A stretch of DNA of 44,515 nt from Thermoflexia bacterium (GTDB lineage Bacteria > Chloroflexota > Anaerolineae > B4-G1 > DUEL01). Numbering within the stretch: position 1 is the first letter of the stretch; the number at the start of each line of letters is the position of its first letter. The stretch covers positions 1 to 44,515 of the forward strand of contig DUEL01000056.1 in assembly GCA_011192125.1 (NCBI GenBank), given 5' to 3'. The notes below the pieces were generated by a model. It ran no database searches and had not been told where the DNA came from. It was given only the letters and a program-made list of their open reading frames with translations. This document shows, one piece after another, positions 17,054 through 24,916 of the stretch. The translations under genes and the position numbers were made by a program.

Positions 17054-18538
17054 TCAGATCAATATGCTACACCCATCAAAATGCCAATCACCTTCTAGAC
17101 CCAGTAAGTCCAGCACTGTTGGCGCAATATCCTCGAGAGTCATCTCATACCGGGAGACTGGACGGCCCGCATTCGAGAGCAAGAACACTGCTTCCTTCCT
17201 ATGCCCACCAGGGGCCAGATTGTGCTCATAGGCCGTCCCTATCAGCGGCGTATGAATGCCCCAATAGACACCATAGCCTTCTCTCAGTTCAAAGAGCACG
17301 TCAGGATACAAATCGAGGTAAGACCCTGAATACAAGTCTTCCCGCCTGCAAGCCCATTCCACTAGCGGTCTCCCTGTCTCCGGTTCCTTAAGTTGAGAGA
17401 GCAAGTGGATGACACGTGATCGAACTTCCTCGTATTCCATCCCTCTCTTTTTTAGGTTCTCTCTGATTATTTCCACGCCACCGTAGGGATAGGATTTAGG
17501 GCCCGCAAAGGAGGACAAACATGCCACAGTGCGCTCCATGTCTATAGTGGCTCTAGACATGTATAAGCTCTTCGTTACGGAGGATAGGATCCCCCGCCTA
17601 CTAACCTCCAGCATCCAATGATCCAGTTCAAATCTGTGAATGAAATCCAGAACCACCCGCTTGATGTTCTCCAGCAAATATGGCGCGGGATTCACAACGC
17701 CATTCCTCGAGCACAGGAGCCCTGCCTCCCGCAAGCATTCATTGATGTTCACTGTTCTAGGCGGGCGCATACCGTGCCCGTGGTCACTGAACACCACAAC
17801 TATGGAGTCCGGGTGCAAGTTGACCAACTCCCCTACGATTCTATCCAATAAGATGTAGAACTCGCGGATGACGTTCTGAAAAGGAGTTGGGCCCGGATAG
17901 GTGGGGTCACTAGGATCAAAGTAACGCCAGAAAAAGTGTTGGATGATGTCCAGATAGCCAAAGAATACGAAGGCCAGATCCCACTCGTGCCTAGACAGAA
18001 TTGTCGAAGCAATAGCAGCTTCCTTCTCAGTGATCTTCTCAGCTCTCTGCGCGTATTCCAGCAGACGTCTTCTCCCCGGATGTCTCCCTGAAAGGGTCTC
18101 GAACCTCGATAGATTCTGCTCATCCAAGATTCGCCGGGGCCAAGCATCGCCGGCGCCGGTTAGAGATCTACTAAGCATAACACCGTTCACAGGCCACGCT
18201 GGATAGGCTAGCAGTGGGAACAAGATACATACCTTCTTCCCGCCTTGGCCAGCGTAATCCCAAAATGTCCGTCCCCTGAAGACGGAGCTGTCGATCTTTG
18301 AGATTGCACCCCAGTTGGCCTCAAAAACATCGAAAGAGTAAATAAGTCCATGCTTTGCCGGATTGAGACCTGTGAAGATCGTCGCCCAAGCCGGGATCGA
18401 GTCGATGGGAAAGATAGAGGTTAGCCTCAGCGGGGGGCTCTGACGGCGCAGTTGAGAAAACGTAGGCAAATCAGCTTGAAGCTCGGATAGCAAGGTGGGA
18501 GCCAGTGAGTCTATTCCAATCATCAGCACCCGCGGCAT
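17054..18538 (-). CDS. Alkaline phosphatase-superfamily protein, second copy
   Basis: This 494-residue protein begins MPRVLMIGIDSLAP (first metal Asp), then SIPAWATIFTGLNPAKHG with Ser or Thr at the nucleophile position, FVFFGYLDIIQHFFW, and IVVVFSDHGHGMRPPR with the Asp-His metal pair. The C-terminal part has GIHTPLIGTAYEHNLAPGGH followed by EDIAPTVLDLLGL, a conserved superfamily ending. It is a paralogue of the protein at 13049-14563 but clearly diverged. The ATG at 18538 follows GGAGG by six bases and overlaps the end of the kinase gene, so the two are translationally coupled. No membrane segment is evident. The substrate is unknown. Confidence 0.8.
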   Translation of the reverse strand: MPRVLMIGIDSLAPTLLSELQADLPTFSQLRRQSPPLRLTSIFPIDSIPAWATIFTGLNPAKHGLIYSFDVFEANWGAISKIDSSVFRGRTFWDYAGQGGKKVCILFPLLAYPAWPVNGVMLSRSLTGAGDAWPRRILDEQNLSRFETLSGRHPGRRRLLEYAQRAEKITEKEAAIASTILSRHEWDLAFVFFGYLDIIQHFFWRYFDPSDPTYPGPTPFQNVIREFYILLDRIVGELVNLHPDSIVVVFSDHGHGMRPPRTVNINECLREAGLLCSRNGVVNPAPYLLENIKRVVLDFIHRFELDHWMLEVSRRGILSSVTKSLYMSRATIDMERTVACLSSFAGPKSYPYGGVEIIRENLKKRGMEYEEVRSRVIHLLSQLKEPETGRPLVEWACRREDLYSGSYLDLYPDVLFELREGYGVYWGIHTPLIGTAYEHNLAPGGHRKEAVFLLSNAGRPVSRYEMTLEDIAPTVLDLLGLEGDWHFDGCSILI

Positions 18539-18539
18539 C

Positions 18540-19220
18540 CTAGGCCTCCATTTTCTCCAAAACAGCACGTTTTGCCAGCATGTGCACTGTGCTTATCTCC
18601 ATTGAACCGTCGAGCACGGCTAGGCCGTACAGCGCTGCCACGTATTCATACAATTGTGTTCGCCTGGACAGGTATTCTGGAGACGGTATGTCATCCTTGC
18701 GACTGAAGGCAACAGTCTCAGGCACAGCAATGTAGAAGGCCACATTCGGCCGTGGAGCAAGCCAAAGAAAGGCCTCCAACAGCTTAAGGAACGTTTCTCT
18801 CGAGTATCCCAGATCGACGGCTAGGTCAATCGCTGTGTCATAAACATAGCGGTCGCAAATGAGGTTCTTGCCCAAGATACGAGGCAACCACAACTTCCAC
18901 AAGATCTGCCAGGCATATGCAACGACCACAAACAACGTATAGAGGATCGCAACAGGCCGTCTGCTCAGCACGCGAGCTTTTATCCGGGAGAACTCTCGTA
19001 CACTCTCTTGATCACTTCGTGTTTCAAGGATGAACTTCTTATAAAGTGCTACCACCTTGTCCACGAGTGCAGAACCAAACCGAGCCCAAACATACTCGCA
19101 TTCAATACCCATATCTCTGAGCGTAGTCTGCATTGCCCGCGCCAAGGTCGTCTTGCCCGACCCGTCAATTCCACTGAAACATATCAAGAAGCCCGATCGA
19201 TGTCGGTGCGTACTACTCAT
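18540..19220 (-). CDS. Thymidylate kinase-like P-loop kinase
   Basis: This 226-residue protein has Walker A in FSGIDGSGKTTLARAM and the lid/substrate motif NLICDRYVYDTAIDLA, both typical of the thymidylate kinase family. An inserted hydrophobic stretch (AILYTLFVVVAYAWQILWKL) is not found in ordinary Tmk and may attach it to the membrane. Tmk-like proteins without a nucleotide-pool role occur in surface polysaccharide clusters, perhaps phosphorylating a sugar or lipid. ATG at 19220 is preferred over a TTG nine codons upstream, although neither has a strong ribosome site. The stop overlaps the ribosome site of the next phosphatase-like gene, suggesting they act in one pathway. Confidence 0.75.
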   Translation of the reverse strand: MSSTHRHRSGFLICFSGIDGSGKTTLARAMQTTLRDMGIECEYVWARFGSALVDKVVALYKKFILETRSDQESVREFSRIKARVLSRRPVAILYTLFVVVAYAWQILWKLWLPRILGKNLICDRYVYDTAIDLAVDLGYSRETFLKLLEAFLWLAPRPNVAFYIAVPETVAFSRKDDIPSPEYLSRRTQLYEYVAALYGLAVLDGSMEISTVHMLAKRAVLEKMEA

Positions 19221-19313
19221 GAGATTCTTTTTCGCGCCATAAATCAAGCACTAGCTGGATCCAGGAACTTCTCTCGACGGTATACACATCAGGGTTTCTC
19301 ACCAACATCAACG

Positions 19314-20324
19314 CTATGTGGACTGAATCCCCACAGCTGAAGAATAGGACGGCAGCGTCAACTCTTCGTAGAGCTCTCCAAACCGCTCAGCGATCCGTTG
19401 CCACGAGTAAGCTAAGACTTTCTGGCGCGTTGCAACAGGCTCTGCCCCCCTGCTCATTGCAGCCGTTCTTTCTAGGAGAGATTCTTCGTCCTCTACATAA
19501 ATAAGCCCCTCTCCCTCCGTGAAGAAGTCAGGAAGCCCACCAAAGCGTGTTGTTACTACCGGCAAGTTACAGGACATCGCCTCCAGTACAGAAAGGGGCA
19601 AGTCTATACTGTTGTGCCGGCTAGTGCATGGAAAGACATAACAATCCGACAAGCCGTAGATCTCTTCAAGGGCTGTAAAGTATCTAGTCCAAACCTTGCA
19701 TCCTAATTTGCGGAGTGACTCAAGGATTTCCGTGTCCGCCGCTTCGCCCGGTCTCCCCACAAGGAGCACTTGACGCCCTCTACCCTGCAGAGGTCCTAAG
19801 ATGGTCACGTTCCTGCCCCTTTTGATCGATCCAACGTGCAGAATCACAAACTTATCGGAAGGAATACCATACTTGCACCGAAGCTGTTGCTTGCGCTTTG
19901 GAGAAATCGGTGTGTACTTGTGAAGGTCCACACCATTGGGGATAAGCACCGCCTTGCAGCCTGCTGCAGAAAATGACCTTTCAGCATCCCGCGATTGGAC
20001 CACCACCAAATCCGGCTTAAGCAGCCTTGCCCACCTAGTAACATGGGGCAGACGGGGTTGAAGGGCCGATAGGATCGTTTTGGCCGGCCTGTAGAGATTA
20101 CTGATGATCTTGGTGGCTACGAAGCTCCACACTGAGGCAGGGCCTAACAACAGGTGAATAATATGCGGACGGTGGTACGCCACTTTTGGCCATTCACTAA
20201 TATCGTCTATGCAGACTTTCACCACCACATGATGCTTGGCTAGCTCCTTGCCAAGGTAATAAGTTACACTCCTCACGCCTTCATATGGACTCTGAAGATG
20301 ATGACCCACGAGGCACACTCTCAT
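19314..20324 (-). CDS. Glycosyltransferase family 4 (GT-B)
   Basis: This 336-residue cytoplasmic GT-B enzyme has N-terminal MRVCLVGHHLQSPYEGVRS, a linker SRDAERSFSAAG leading to VLIPNGVDLHKYTP, and the nucleotide-sugar-binding C-terminal domain with ILHVGSIKRGRN and the E-x7-E region PLSVLEAMSCNLPVVTTRFG. GT4 enzymes retain configuration when moving a hexose from a nucleotide sugar to a glycan acceptor. Compared with most GT4 proteins the N-terminal domain is short. It lies between the GT2 gene and the kinase-like gene in the same leftward operon. Donor and acceptor cannot be predicted. Confidence 0.85.
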   Translation of the reverse strand: MRVCLVGHHLQSPYEGVRSVTYYLGKELAKHHVVVKVCIDDISEWPKVAYHRPHIIHLLLGPASVWSFVATKIISNLYRPAKTILSALQPRLPHVTRWARLLKPDLVVVQSRDAERSFSAAGCKAVLIPNGVDLHKYTPISPKRKQQLRCKYGIPSDKFVILHVGSIKRGRNVTILGPLQGRGRQVLLVGRPGEAADTEILESLRKLGCKVWTRYFTALEEIYGLSDCYVFPCTSRHNSIDLPLSVLEAMSCNLPVVTTRFGGLPDFFTEGEGLIYVEDEESLLERTAAMSRGAEPVATRQKVLAYSWQRIAERFGELYEELTLPSYSSAVGIQST

Positions 20325-20375
20325 AATCTATCCCCTGTGTCAGAAACCGTAGGCATACTTTGTAGCAGTCCCAAT

Positions 20376-21299
20376 CTAGAAACGGCTGTGAACAAACCGC
20401 GCCAACTGTTGGTCTACAATGTAGGCACCAAATGCATTGGATGCCACGAAGCCGGTCTGTAGAAGAAAAAGCGGAACCATCCAGACAGATTTTAGGCCAA
20501 AGTTCTTGAGAACGAACTTTATGTGGTTCACTACAAAGTAGTAGGCATAGCGACCAGCATTCACCCTGCATCCCCCACCTCGCGCGATGTAATGGTGCAT
20601 TATCGCTGCTGGCTGAAAATAGAGCTTGTACCCCCTCTTTCGCAAGCGGATGTTCAGGTCCGCTTCCTCGTACAGATAATTCCCCTGGTAAGTTCTATCG
20701 TCGTAACCTCCTACCTCCTCGAGAGCTTCGCGCGGATAAAGAGAGCATGAGTGGGCACAGGGAACCTCTCGCACTGTACTAAAGGCTGGTGTGAAGTTGT
20801 ACCGCACAAGTCCAGTAAATGGACTCACGGTGCAAGGCAGCAACATCTTGTCGTTGCGTCCACGCCAAGCATAATCAAGGATCCCTTTATGGCAGTCGCT
20901 CCCTTGTTCGTACTTATTCGGCAGGCTTGGCACCACGGCTCCAACTTTGCTTTCTCTACTGAGATCTTCGAACGTTTCAACCAGGATGCCCACACAGTGG
21001 CGATCGAGAATCACATCGTCCTCGATGAAGAGCACAAGATTTCCCTTTGCGTAGGAGATACCAATGTTCCGAGAGGCTGGAAGCCCCCGGTTCACTGCAT
21101 TCCGCAAGTATCGTATACGCTGGTCTATCTCTACCCAACGTCTTGCTACCTCACCCGTCATATCTGTGGATGCATCGTCACAAATGATCAGTTCCCAGTC
21201 GCTGAACGTCTGCGCCAATACCGACTGCACACAACATCCCAGTCTTCCCGCTCGGTTATATGTTGGCAGGATGATCGACACAACTTGCGTTTGAGTCAT
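20376..21299 (-). CDS. Glycosyltransferase family 2 (GT-A)
   Basis: This 307-residue protein begins VVSIILPTYNRAGRLGCCVQ, has IICDDASTD for nucleotide binding, LVLFIEDDVILD as the metal-binding DxD-like motif, and YLYEEADLNIRLRKRGYKLY as the acceptor and catalytic region. The C-terminal 60 residues hold an amphipathic or membrane-associated helix (SVWMVPLFLLQTGFV). The ATG at 21299 overlaps the stop of the preceding GT4 gene (ATGA), and AAGGAG lies eight bases before it; a longer frame upstream lies inside that gene. It probably adds a sugar to a lipid-linked intermediate. The specific linkage is unknown. Confidence 0.85.
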   Translation of the reverse strand: MTQTQVVSIILPTYNRAGRLGCCVQSVLAQTFSDWELIICDDASTDMTGEVARRWVEIDQRIRYLRNAVNRGLPASRNIGISYAKGNLVLFIEDDVILDRHCVGILVETFEDLSRESKVGAVVPSLPNKYEQGSDCHKGILDYAWRGRNDKMLLPCTVSPFTGLVRYNFTPAFSTVREVPCAHSCSLYPREALEEVGGYDDRTYQGNYLYEEADLNIRLRKRGYKLYFQPAAIMHHYIARGGGCRVNAGRYAYYFVVNHIKFVLKNFGLKSVWMVPLFLLQTGFVASNAFGAYIVDQQLARFVHSRF

Positions 21300-22525
21300 T
21301 TGGCCAACTCCTTCCAACTTAGGGGCGCACAAGCGGCCTTGGAACCGCCCGCTGCCACTTGACACAGCACTTGCTCCAACTGTGGTACGATCCTCGCCCA
21401 CTCGTAGTTCTCGACTACGAGCTGTCTACCTACTGCTCCTAATCTACGTCTTGCTTCGCGATTCTCCAGTAGTCGCTGCACCGCATGCGCAATCTCGTCC
21501 TCGTCAAGAGCAAAAGTTACCACCTTCTTCAGCAAACCCTGCACACTTGGCAATTCGCTACAGATCACCGGCACCTCACAAGCCATGTACTCGAAGAGCT
21601 TCAGCGGCAGAGCACCAGCACTGATCCTCGTAAGCTTGAATGGTATCAAGCCTACATCCATACAGGAGATGTACCACGGCACCATCGGGTATGGAACTGT
21701 ACCGACGAGAACCACTTGATCACTTATTCCAAGTTCACCCGCAAGGTCTTCAAGCCCACGGCGCCCTCCCTCCTCACCGACGACCAGCAGCTTCACATCA
21801 TGACCTACGACACGCAATTTAGTGAGTGCCCTGAGAGTCGGTTTGAGATCTACCCACTCCCGAAGCACACCAACATAACCTATAACAAACGCCTCATCAA
21901 GCCCTAATCGTCTGCGAAGTTCCCCGCTGTCCCTTTTTCTAAACATCGTTGTGTCTACACCGTTGAGAATGACCACCGACTTACTTCGAGATAGGCCAGG
22001 CAAGTCTAGTGCATTCGTACTCACCGTAACTTTGCTAGCCACCCGAATGTTCTCACGAACCAGCAACTTAGCCATAAGGCCGGCCAACGGTCTCAGAACA
22101 GGGGGAATCTGTGGAGACTCGCGCACCATGGCCACCAGGTCATCAGCTACGTCATACACGGTGCCTATCCCCACCCTCTGCAATTTCTTGGCCACGACAG
22201 ATCCTGAAATCAACGCGTTGTAGTTCAGATGCACGTCGAAAGATTGCCCAGCGCCCTCTAAGACACGATTTAAAGTGAAAGGGGAAAACAACTCCTGGAG
22301 AAAAGGCGGCACCTTCGCATCAGTGAAGTGCCAGATCCGAATGTTCCTTAATGCATCTTCAAGACCACGACGGTATGAACCGCTGTCAACTTGGCACGCC
22401 TTCCACCAATCCTTCACGCTGATGACAATGACTTCGTGCCTGCGCGACAAGTACCTCACAAACTCGTGAAGGCGATTATGCGCTGACCTCTCTAGATCCA
22501 CTATTGACGTTATTAGAATCCGCAC
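21296..22525 (-). CDS. Glycosyltransferase family 4 (GT-B)
   Basis: This 409-residue GT-B enzyme opens MRILITSIVDLERSAHNRLH. The domain hinge is VVILNGVDTTMFRKRDSGEL and the donor domain holds FVIGYVGVLREWVDLKPTL, then ALPLKLFEYMACEVPVICSE with the conserved Glu pair. The start is GTG, seven bases after GGGAGG. It is the first gene of the lower-GC glycosyltransferase block, and 560 non-coding bases lie upstream before the transposase relic. Last codons overlap the GT2 gene by 4 nt. Like its neighbour it should transfer a hexose to a membrane-bound glycan. Confidence 0.85.
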   Translation of the reverse strand: MRILITSIVDLERSAHNRLHEFVRYLSRRHEVIVISVKDWWKACQVDSGSYRRGLEDALRNIRIWHFTDAKVPPFLQELFSPFTLNRVLEGAGQSFDVHLNYNALISGSVVAKKLQRVGIGTVYDVADDLVAMVRESPQIPPVLRPLAGLMAKLLVRENIRVASKVTVSTNALDLPGLSRSKSVVILNGVDTTMFRKRDSGELRRRLGLDEAFVIGYVGVLREWVDLKPTLRALTKLRVVGHDVKLLVVGEEGGRRGLEDLAGELGISDQVVLVGTVPYPMVPWYISCMDVGLIPFKLTRISAGALPLKLFEYMACEVPVICSELPSVQGLLKKVVTFALDEDEIAHAVQRLLENREARRRLGAVGRQLVVENYEWARIVPQLEQVLCQVAAGGSKAACAPLSWKELAK

Positions 22526-23083
22526 CTGATGTCCTCCCCTCTCTCAAGGATCAGATGACCCTCTGCCGTCGCAATACCAACAGCCGACGGCGTATCCTAG
22601 TTGCTCACCCCAAAGTCTGGGGTCCCACACGAACGATATCAACGAGGTCCATGAAAATTGCCAGGGTAAACCGTACGCCCCTTACCGCTAGGAATGTCCA
22701 GGCTAGGTGTTAGGTTCTTCCCACAACCTAAACATCAATAACATACTGACCATCATCACATCTCACATCGCATACATCCATCATCGCTTCACTATTGGCA
22801 CTCTCCACATTGTTTCCACCATCTGCTCAAGGTAGCCCAACCCGCGAAATCGCTCGCGCAACTCTCCCCCGTCATGCAGTAAGAGCGCTCCCTTAGACTT
22901 CTCCTCAGCAAGTGACTCCCCAAGTACAAAGGCCATTTATTCTGCCGGATTTCGAAACCCGGCTTCCTTACCTCGAACTCTTAGCTGCCCTGCCAATGAC
23001 TGGGGATCTGGAATCCTAACTTGGTTTATCTCTGGGCTAGCTACTTATCACCTTCCTGAGGCAGGTTTGAACGTCAGCGGAAT
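22526..23083. other. Non-coding stretch between GT4 gene and IS4-type relic
   Basis: No convincing coding frame exists on either strand. An AT-rich patch near 22730-22790 repeats words such as CATC and CACATC. The promoter for the glycosyltransferase operon should lie here but no clear pair of hexamers was found. The end of the insertion sequence is probably within the last 60 bases. Confidence 0.4.
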
Positions 23084-23789
23084 CTACTTGTCCAGGGCGA
23101 GACATCGTTCAATCCAATCCCAGCCGATGCGGAACAGGCTCTTGTCCCGCCGGTCTCGGCGGTCAACAAGATAGCGCAGGCCTCGCTTGATCACCCGACT
23201 GCCGAGGGCAATGAGCCACACGTAAACGATCATCGCGGCCAGTGCCAAGCGCGAGAGCCGACCGAGGTCCTGCAGATGCGTTGCTTCAAGATCGAAGCCA
23301 TGCTCTTTCAAGTCGCCAAAGAGCTCCTTAATCCATATCCGTTTCCGGTACAGCCGGGATGGTCCACAGGCCCGCTGCCTGGTCGGTGACCAGGAACCAC
23401 GGCTCCTCCTCCCCTCGCTCCCAATGGGCCACCAACTGGACCCAGCCGAAGTTCTCCTGTCGGATCCACCGAACCCAGCCCGGGAGCAGTGTCTGCCCTC
23501 TTGCACCGGGATGGTGGCGACGGCCGCCCAGCCAGCCCTTCGTCTGGAATAATGATACGCGCTGTTCACCCGCAGGTAGTAGTGCCGATGGCGCCTGCCG
23601 AGCCATCGCATCAGCGCCACACGACCAAATCCGGCGTCCCCGACAACCCAAACCTCCGTCTTCTGAGGGATCAAGGGCACACGCCCGCGTAGCGGCGCGG
23701 TCTGATCCTTGGCGTGTACAATGCCCCGTTTGCCGCGGTGGACGCTCCAGATCAACGGCAACGCCCTTATTCCATAACCCACGTTCCAC
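23084..23789 (-). pseudogene. IS4-type (DDE) transposase relic
   Basis: The C-terminal part is intact in one frame: YRKRIWIKELFGDLKEHGF then LEATHLQDLGRLSRLALAAM, the Y-R-E-K-like signature of IS4 transposases. The middle part is in another frame (LLPGWVRWIRQENFGWVQLV, then EEEPWFLVTDQAAG), and the left part returns to the first frame with GKRGIVHAKDQTAPL and VWVVGDAGFGRVALM. The first 100 or so residues are missing. Two frameshifts and the truncation make it inactive. Its 5' break coincides with the last codons of wecB, which overlap it by about 20 nt. Confidence 0.8.
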
Positions 23790-24906
23790 GACTAGCCACG
23801 GTCCGGCGGTTCATATCCCAGGGCACTACCTCGGAACCGAGAACCGAGTCTACGATCCTCTTGCCTGCCTGACCATCGCCGAATGGATTCGGCCAGCCGC
23901 TGGTCAGGTCCAGCATCTCCCCAACCCGACACACGATCACCTCAGAGCGTGCTCCTGCCAACACATTGCTTCCTACTTCTAACGTCTCGGGCCGCTCCGT
24001 GTTATCCCGCAAAGTGACACAGGGAACCCCTAAAATGCACGCTTCTTCCTGAACACCTCCTGAGTCGGTCAGCACCAGCCTTGCCTGTCTTTCCATCAGC
24101 AAGAATTGGAGATATCCTACTGGCTCTATCACCCGTACCCCCTCTGGCCACTGTAACCCAAACTCTCTTATCCTCCTTCTAGTACGAGGATGCACAGGGC
24201 AAAGCAAAGGTAAGCGAAATGACTCATACACAAGCCTAAGCCCCTCAAGAATTCCATCGAGTCTCTCCTTATAATCCACGTTTTCTTGCCGATGAATCGT
24301 GACCAAGAGATACCGCCCCCTCTCTAAACCAAGCCTCTCCAGGATATCTCTCTCCCGCTCTGCAAGAGCAAGGTTCTGATAGACCGCGTCCACGATGGTA
24401 TTACCTGTCACGCTGATTTGCTCGTCCGGTATTCCTTCTCGTAGCAGGATCCCCCTTGCTTTCTCTGTAGGCGCGAAAAGGTAATCTGAGATATGATCTG
24501 CGACTATTCGATTAATTTCCTCCGGCATTTGTCTGTCATACGAACGCAGGCCAGCCTCGACATGACCAACCGGGATATGGAGTTTTACAGCAGCGAGGGC
24601 TCCAGCGACTACCGTGTTTGTGTCTCCCTGTACCAAAACCACGTCTGGTCTCTCTTGGATCAAAACTTCTTCGATGCCGATCAATATCCGTCCCGTTTGC
24701 ATACCGTGGCTCGCAGAACCAATGCGTAAGTTGTATCTGGGTTGTGGTAGATCTAGATCGCGAAAAAACACCTCGTCCAAAGCGAAATCATAATGTTGCC
24801 CAGTGTGTAAGATAAAAAAGTCCAGACCACGTCTTTCGCACTCCCGAATCACTGGGGACATTTTGATAATTTCGGGACGTGTTCCAAGGATGATAGCTAT
24901 TCTCAT
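23767..24906 (-). CDS. wecB: UDP-N-acetylglucosamine 2-epimerase (non-hydrolysing)
   Basis: It interconverts UDP-GlcNAc and UDP-ManNAc, supplying ManNAc-type sugars for surface glycans. The 379-residue protein has the family landmarks in order: IILGTRPEIIKMSPVIRECE, HTGQHYD, VLVQGDTNTVVAGALAA, GHVEAGLRSYDRQMPEEINR, VTIHRQENVD, HPRTRRRI and LTDSGGVQEEACILGVPC. The ATG at 24906 gives the standard N-terminus; it starts eight bases after the stop of the flippase/GT2 gene. The very last residues (RGTWVME) may derive from the adjoining transposase relic, but the enzyme core is complete. GC is lower than in the gene upstream. Confidence 0.92.
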   Translation of the reverse strand: MRIAIILGTRPEIIKMSPVIRECERRGLDFFILHTGQHYDFALDEVFFRDLDLPQPRYNLRIGSASHGMQTGRILIGIEEVLIQERPDVVLVQGDTNTVVAGALAAVKLHIPVGHVEAGLRSYDRQMPEEINRIVADHISDYLFAPTEKARGILLREGIPDEQISVTGNTIVDAVYQNLALAERERDILERLGLERGRYLLVTIHRQENVDYKERLDGILEGLRLVYESFRLPLLCPVHPRTRRRIREFGLQWPEGVRVIEPVGYLQFLLMERQARLVLTDSGGVQEEACILGVPCVTLRDNTERPETLEVGSNVLAGARSEVIVCRVGEMLDLTSGWPNPFGDGQAGKRIVDSVLGSEVVPWDMNRRTVASRGTWVME

Positions 24907-24916
24907 ATGCTCAGGC

